From contig QKFK01000059.1 of the NCBI GenBank assembly GCA_003252195.1, positions 1-8,168 of the forward strand: a stretch of 8,168 bases of DNA. Reading direction: 5' to 3'. The position numbers and the translations under genes are program-made. The notes under the pieces were generated by a model. It searched no databases. It saw only the letters and a list, made by a program, of their open reading frames with translations, and had not been told where the DNA came from. The DNA is from Rhodospirillales bacterium (GTDB lineage: Bacteria > Pseudomonadota > Alphaproteobacteria > QKFK01 > SZUA-500). Below are positions 6,202 through 8,168 of the stretch, one piece after another (the first letter of the stretch is position 1; each line of letters starts with the position of its first letter).

Positions 6202-6288
6202 ATGTTGATATATGAATATGGCGGACTTAATCCGAGAGAGAGTTTCGTGATTAATAGGTTGGCTTATATTAATGACGATGATTTTTAA
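6202..6288 (+). CDS. Candidate 28-residue small ORF in the convergent gap
   Basis: ATG at 6202 opens 28 codons (MLIYEYGGLN, then PRESFVINRLAYINDDDF) to TAA at 6286-6288. An AAGGA sequence (6194-6198) precedes it, although only 3 bases from the ATG, which is tight. A TATATA-like stretch at about 6168-6175 could be a -10 element. The last 20 bases overlap the end of the minus-strand metallopeptidase gene. The composition looks protein-like (hydrophobic and charged residues mixed, no runs), but a 28-codon frame can arise by chance. No family recognised. Confidence 0.25.
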   Translation: MLIYEYGGLNPRESFVINRLAYINDDDF

Positions 6289-7279
6289 GCTTATTCAGCT
6301 TTATTTGTTCTAATTTTTTATCCATAGCTTTTTCGGCGCGTTCTTGAGCTTTACCAAAAGGATCAAGGTATGAATAAACTTGTAAGTCATAAGCGCCAGA
6401 TTGAGTTTTTTCTTGTGGGCTTACGGGCATAGCATCAATTGTTTGGCACAAAGCACTATATGTATTAGGGCTAACTGCTGAATATAATGGCTCATATAAT
6501 ATAGATGCATCTTCCTTAAAATATGTTTCGCCTTTATATGAGCACATTTTGTTTGCGAGCAGATTTAAATCAACATCAAGTCCTGTAGTGATGTATCGTC
6601 CTTTTTTAGCTGAATCTTTAATGTACTTTACCATATTATTATTATCGTAATGCTCACGATAATTAAAGTTTCGGAACCACATGTTAAATCCAGCAAACAA
6701 GGCATCTTTTTCTTTGTTAGGAGTGTCTTTATATTTCAAGTGAAACTCCATTGCTTTGGCGACGTCTCTATGATCACCTAAAAGCATTTCTTCCCACATA
6801 TCTGGATAGCCATTTTCCTTTGCTTGCCACGCAGATAAAGTTTCCTTAGCTACGGCATCAGCTTCTTTAGAGCGATAGAATATAACTTTTGAAGGGTAGT
6901 TGTATTTATTTACATCTAAAATCCCCTCAATAGCGTTTTGCTCGCAGTGAGCAGATTCGTGCCATGTTGCACAAATCAATTTATAATCATTGAATTTGCC
7001 ATTTAATGTAAGTTCTTTATTTTTAGCATTGCATGAACCGACAGTGCATGTGTCATTATTAACCATAGATAGGCTATATTTATTAGCTCGAGCTTGTGCC
7101 ATAAGGTCGGAACCTAGAGAGCTCGTTTCCGCCATTTTTAGTATATTCCGCAAACGGCGAGACTGTTCAGGGTTTTCAGATAAATAATATATGGCGCAAT
7201 CATCATTGGCGGCCTTCATGTCGTTCCACTTTTCTGTCACCTTGTTGGTTATGTTTGAAAAAGTAGCTTTTAAAGACAT
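6269..7279 (-). CDS. Putative HExxH zinc metallopeptidase (DUF6782-like)
   Basis: 336 residues with no signal peptide or membrane segment, so expected in the cytoplasm unless exported by another route. TWHESAHCEQ (residues 105-114) contains an HExxH zinc motif (His107, Glu108, His111). About 28 residues on, SKEADAVAKE places Glu139 where gluzincins carry their third ligand. A cysteine cluster surrounds the motif (Cys78, Cys83, Cys103, Cys112). The N-terminal part is helical with paired Arg; the C-terminus ends in a Lys/Arg/Glu-rich helix (KAQERAEKAMDKKLEQIKLN). It resembles putative metallopeptidases of alphaproteobacteria that I recall as DUF6782; substrate unknown. AGGTG lies 4 bases ahead of the ATG. 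It follows the lipoprotein gene by 17 bases and is surely in its operon. Whether it cleaves peptides is untested by sequence alone. Confidence 0.8.
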   Translation of the reverse strand: MSLKATFSNITNKVTEKWNDMKAANDDCAIYYLSENPEQSRRLRNILKMAETSSLGSDLMAQARANKYSLSMVNNDTCTVGSCNAKNKELTLNGKFNDYKLICATWHESAHCEQNAIEGILDVNKYNYPSKVIFYRSKEADAVAKETLSAWQAKENGYPDMWEEMLLGDHRDVAKAMEFHLKYKDTPNKEKDALFAGFNMWFRNFNYREHYDNNNMVKYIKDSAKKGRYITTGLDVDLNLLANKMCSYKGETYFKEDASILYEPLYSAVSPNTYSALCQTIDAMPVSPQEKTQSGAYDLQVYSYLDPFGKAQERAEKAMDKKLEQIKLNKLKNHRH

Positions 7280-7296
7280 TTCGCACCTACCATATA

Positions 7297-7749
7297 TTAT
7301 TGAGCAGTTCTTGATGAACTTGTTTTTCTAGGAACTACGGTTAAAGATACTTCTGTGTTGGAAGTTGATGCGCCAATTAATATTAACGCAACGCGATTCC
7401 CTCTAGAATATATAAGGTTGCTCATCTCTGAGCGAACTACAGCAATTTCTTCCCAGCCAAACTTTGGCATTTCAGACATGTAAAAGTCGAACATCGCTCC
7501 TGTATTATAAGGTGCATTAAAGACGATGCTCCCTGTCCAGCTGTCACCGCTTCCTAAAATCTTTGTCTTAGATAGATTCATAACTGTCTTTTCAGGAAAA
7601 GGGATATCAGGGAATTGTGCAAATGATGGCGGTATTTCTTCCGCGTCTGGTCCAGTCATAACTTTAGTTGATGAAACAGGAGCCATTGGTGTGCAGGCAC
7701 TAATAACAAAACACAATAATAAGATTAATAAGCTGCAGCTTTTCTTCAT
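7297..7749 (-). CDS. Small lipoprotein, unknown function
   Basis: 150 residues from the chosen start. The signal peptide MKKSCSLLILLLCFVISAC has a lipobox ISAC, so the mature protein begins at a lipidated cysteine (residue 19), followed by TPMAP. A proline-rich linker (IPPSFAQFPDIPFPEKTV) leads to a compact alpha/beta domain: SWTGSIVFNAPYNTGAMFDF, then YMSEMPKFGWEEIAVVR and strands to SLTVVPRK. The FYxxEMPKxGWE pattern is seen in other small bacterial lipoproteins of unknown role. ATG 7749 is preferred over the in-frame ATG at 7764 because GGAAGA (7762-7757) lies 7 bases ahead and a standard KK-type signal start follows. First gene of an operon with the putative metallopeptidase; the two may act on one envelope process, though the peptidase has no visible export signal. 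Confidence 0.85.
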   Translation of the reverse strand: MKKSCSLLILLLCFVISACTPMAPVSSTKVMTGPDAEEIPPSFAQFPDIPFPEKTVMNLSKTKILGSGDSWTGSIVFNAPYNTGAMFDFYMSEMPKFGWEEIAVVRSEMSNLIYSRGNRVALILIGASTSNTEVSLTVVPRKTSSSRTAQ

Positions 7750-7768
7750 GATGATTTCTTCCATTCAC

Positions 7769-7798
7769 ATTATATATAATAACAACAATACAGACCAA
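7769..7798 (-). promoter_or_regulatory. Promoter of the lipoprotein-metallopeptidase operon
   Basis: On the minus strand TTGGTC (7798-7793) stands 18 bases from TATAAT (7774-7769), which lies in the palindrome ATTATATATAAT (7769-7780). Transcription would begin near 7763, giving a leader of about 14 bases that just includes the Shine-Dalgarno sequence. The -35 is weak, which fits dependence on an activator bound at the adjoining site array. Confidence 0.5.
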
Positions 7799-7886
7799 CT
7801 ATAAACCATAGAATCAAATTAAACAACCAAGAATCAGCCGAGAATCAAATTTTAGAACAGAGGAATCCGTATCATTTATAGTTGGT
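7794..7886. repeat. 12-bp perfect inverted repeat with arms 69 bp apart
   Basis: ACCAACTATAAA (7794-7805) and TTTATAGTTGGT (7875-7886) are exact reverse complements. The left arm overlaps the -35 region of the lipoprotein promoter, and the enclosed 69 bases hold four of the seven GAATC sites. A two-site operator working by DNA looping is one reading; a remnant of a small mobile element is another, but no target duplication was seen. Confidence 0.75.
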
Positions 7887-7920
7887 ATTTGTGGTTGCGA
7901 ATCAGATTCTTATGCGATTC
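7811..7920. promoter_or_regulatory. Array of seven GANTC sites (CcrM-type methylation or operator array)
   Basis: GAATC occurs at 7811, 7831, 7842, 7863 and 7899, and GATTC at 7905 and 7916. Reading by eye, the preceding 7.8 kb has about 17 GANTC sites in all. AGAATCAAATT is repeated exactly at 7810 and 7841, and most sites share AGAATC on one strand or the other. Spacings of 20, 11, 21, 42 and 11 place six of the seven sites on the same DNA face. GANTC is the CcrM methylation target in alphaproteobacteria, so the region may respond to methylation state; the wider AGAATC core also fits a protein operator array. Confidence 0.6.
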
Positions 7921-7965
7921 TTTGCTATACTAAAGGTTATATTATTTATTAGTAAAAATAGCAAA
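7921..7965. repeat. Interrupted inverted repeat (TTTGCTAT-ACTAA / TTAGT-ATAGCAAA)
   Basis: TTTGCTAT (7921-7928) pairs with ATAGCAAA (7958-7965) and ACTAA (7929-7933) with TTAGT (7949-7953), with four unpaired A residues on the right side and a 15-base loop. It follows the GANTC array directly and contains a -10-like TATACT (7926-7931). Could be a regulator site, or the structured end of the array; no terminator-like T tract follows. Confidence 0.45.
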
Positions 7966-8020
7966 CTTAAGGGTTTCTGCGGTTTAGTTTATAACCCATA
8001 ATGCTAATGTTATGTTTTTA

Positions 8021-8070
8021 AACATTTTTTGAAAAAAGTGTTTGACAATGTTTATTGGTGGGTATAGAAA
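8021..8070 (+). promoter_or_regulatory. Strong promoter with UP-like element, probable rRNA operon promoter
   Basis: A perfect -35 TTGACA (8042-8047) is preceded immediately by AACATTTTTTGAAAAAAG (8021-8038), which closely follows the alternating A-tract/T-tract form of UP elements bound by the RNA polymerase alpha subunit. The -10 is TATAGA (8063-8068, spacing 15) or TAGAAA (8065-8070, spacing 17). A further palindrome ATGTTTTTAAACAT lies at 8012-8025. UP elements are typical of rRNA promoters, matching the leader that follows. Confidence 0.65.
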
Positions 8071-8168
8071 CAGTCTTGTCTTCGGGACGGAAGCGAAGAA
8101 GGCACGGGACGGTTTGTCCCAAATTTAGTTATTTGACAAGTTAATAAGAACTAATTGAAGAGATACGC
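8071..8168 (+). other. Probable 16S rRNA operon leader, cut by the window end
   Basis: No reading frame. The segment has two hairpins (TCTTCG 8079-8084 with CGAAGA 8094-8099; GGGAC 8106-8110 with GTCCC 8116-8120), then TTATTTGACAAG and GAAGAGATACGC. The last two resemble the conserved CTTTGACA (boxA-like antitermination) and GAAGAGAAACGT blocks that precede 16S rRNA in alphaproteobacterial leaders as I remember them. The mature 16S 5' end is not within the window. The hairpins lack T tracts, so they are not terminators. Confidence 0.5.

Noticed and set aside
7750..7764. Earlier start for the lipoprotein gene
   Set aside because: ATG 7764 would overlap the Shine-Dalgarno of ATG 7749 and add MEEII ahead of a normal KK-type signal peptide.
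7811..7920. CRISPR-like array
   Set aside because: The repeated unit is only 5-11 bases with unequal spacing and mixed orientation; there are no 25-40 base repeats or cas genes.
8079..8120. Terminator hairpins near the right end
   Set aside because: Neither stem is followed by a T tract, and they lie just downstream of a strong promoter, so they fit a structured leader better.

Overview
The window reads as AT-rich bacterial DNA, most probably from an alphaproteobacterium. The evidence is indirect: a dense cluster of GANTC sites (the CcrM methyltransferase target in that class), an rRNA-leader-like right end carrying a TTTGACA block followed by GAAGAGATACGC, and an RNase J-type protein beside an IscX homologue. 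Uncultured, AT-rich, gut- or host-associated alphaproteobacteria (RF32-like lineages) are a plausible source, but that is inference. No tRNA, insertion sequence, CRISPR array or complete rRNA gene was seen.

Left block (1-3803, + strand): four genes in one direction, ending at a strong intrinsic terminator. They are the 3' part of a tyrosine- and acid-rich low-complexity protein, a charged protein with a proline-rich tail, a short lipoprotein that looks like a reduced secretin, and a bitopic membrane protein with cytoplasmic KRPMPPG repeats and a periplasmic domain with two cysteines. The last three are almost contiguous (gaps of 3 and 11 bases). An outer-membrane secretin-like lipoprotein, an inner-membrane anchor and disordered partners together suggest a cell-envelope machine, such as a type IVb-pilus-like or secretion apparatus. 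The rest of the locus probably lies to the left. This is the best candidate for an undescribed system.

Middle block (3804-6070, + strand): a regulatory stretch with nested inverted repeats, then iscX (iron-sulfur cluster assembly accessory) and a divergent RNase J-like metallo-beta-lactamase/beta-CASP nuclease with a lysine/arginine-rich tail, closed by an intrinsic terminator. iscX sits here without any neighbouring isc gene.

Right block (6071-7798, - strand): a lipoprotein gene followed by an HExxH putative metallopeptidase gene, a two-gene operon convergent with the middle block. A 28-codon candidate small ORF lies in the convergent gap.

Right end (7750-8168): a gene-free regulatory region. 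It holds the promoter of the lipoprotein operon, a 12-bp inverted repeat whose arms are 69 bp apart, seven GANTC sites within 110 bp (six in helical phase), a hairpin, and a promoter with an A/T-rich UP-like element. That promoter points rightward into what looks like the leader of a 16S rRNA operon whose gene lies outside the window.
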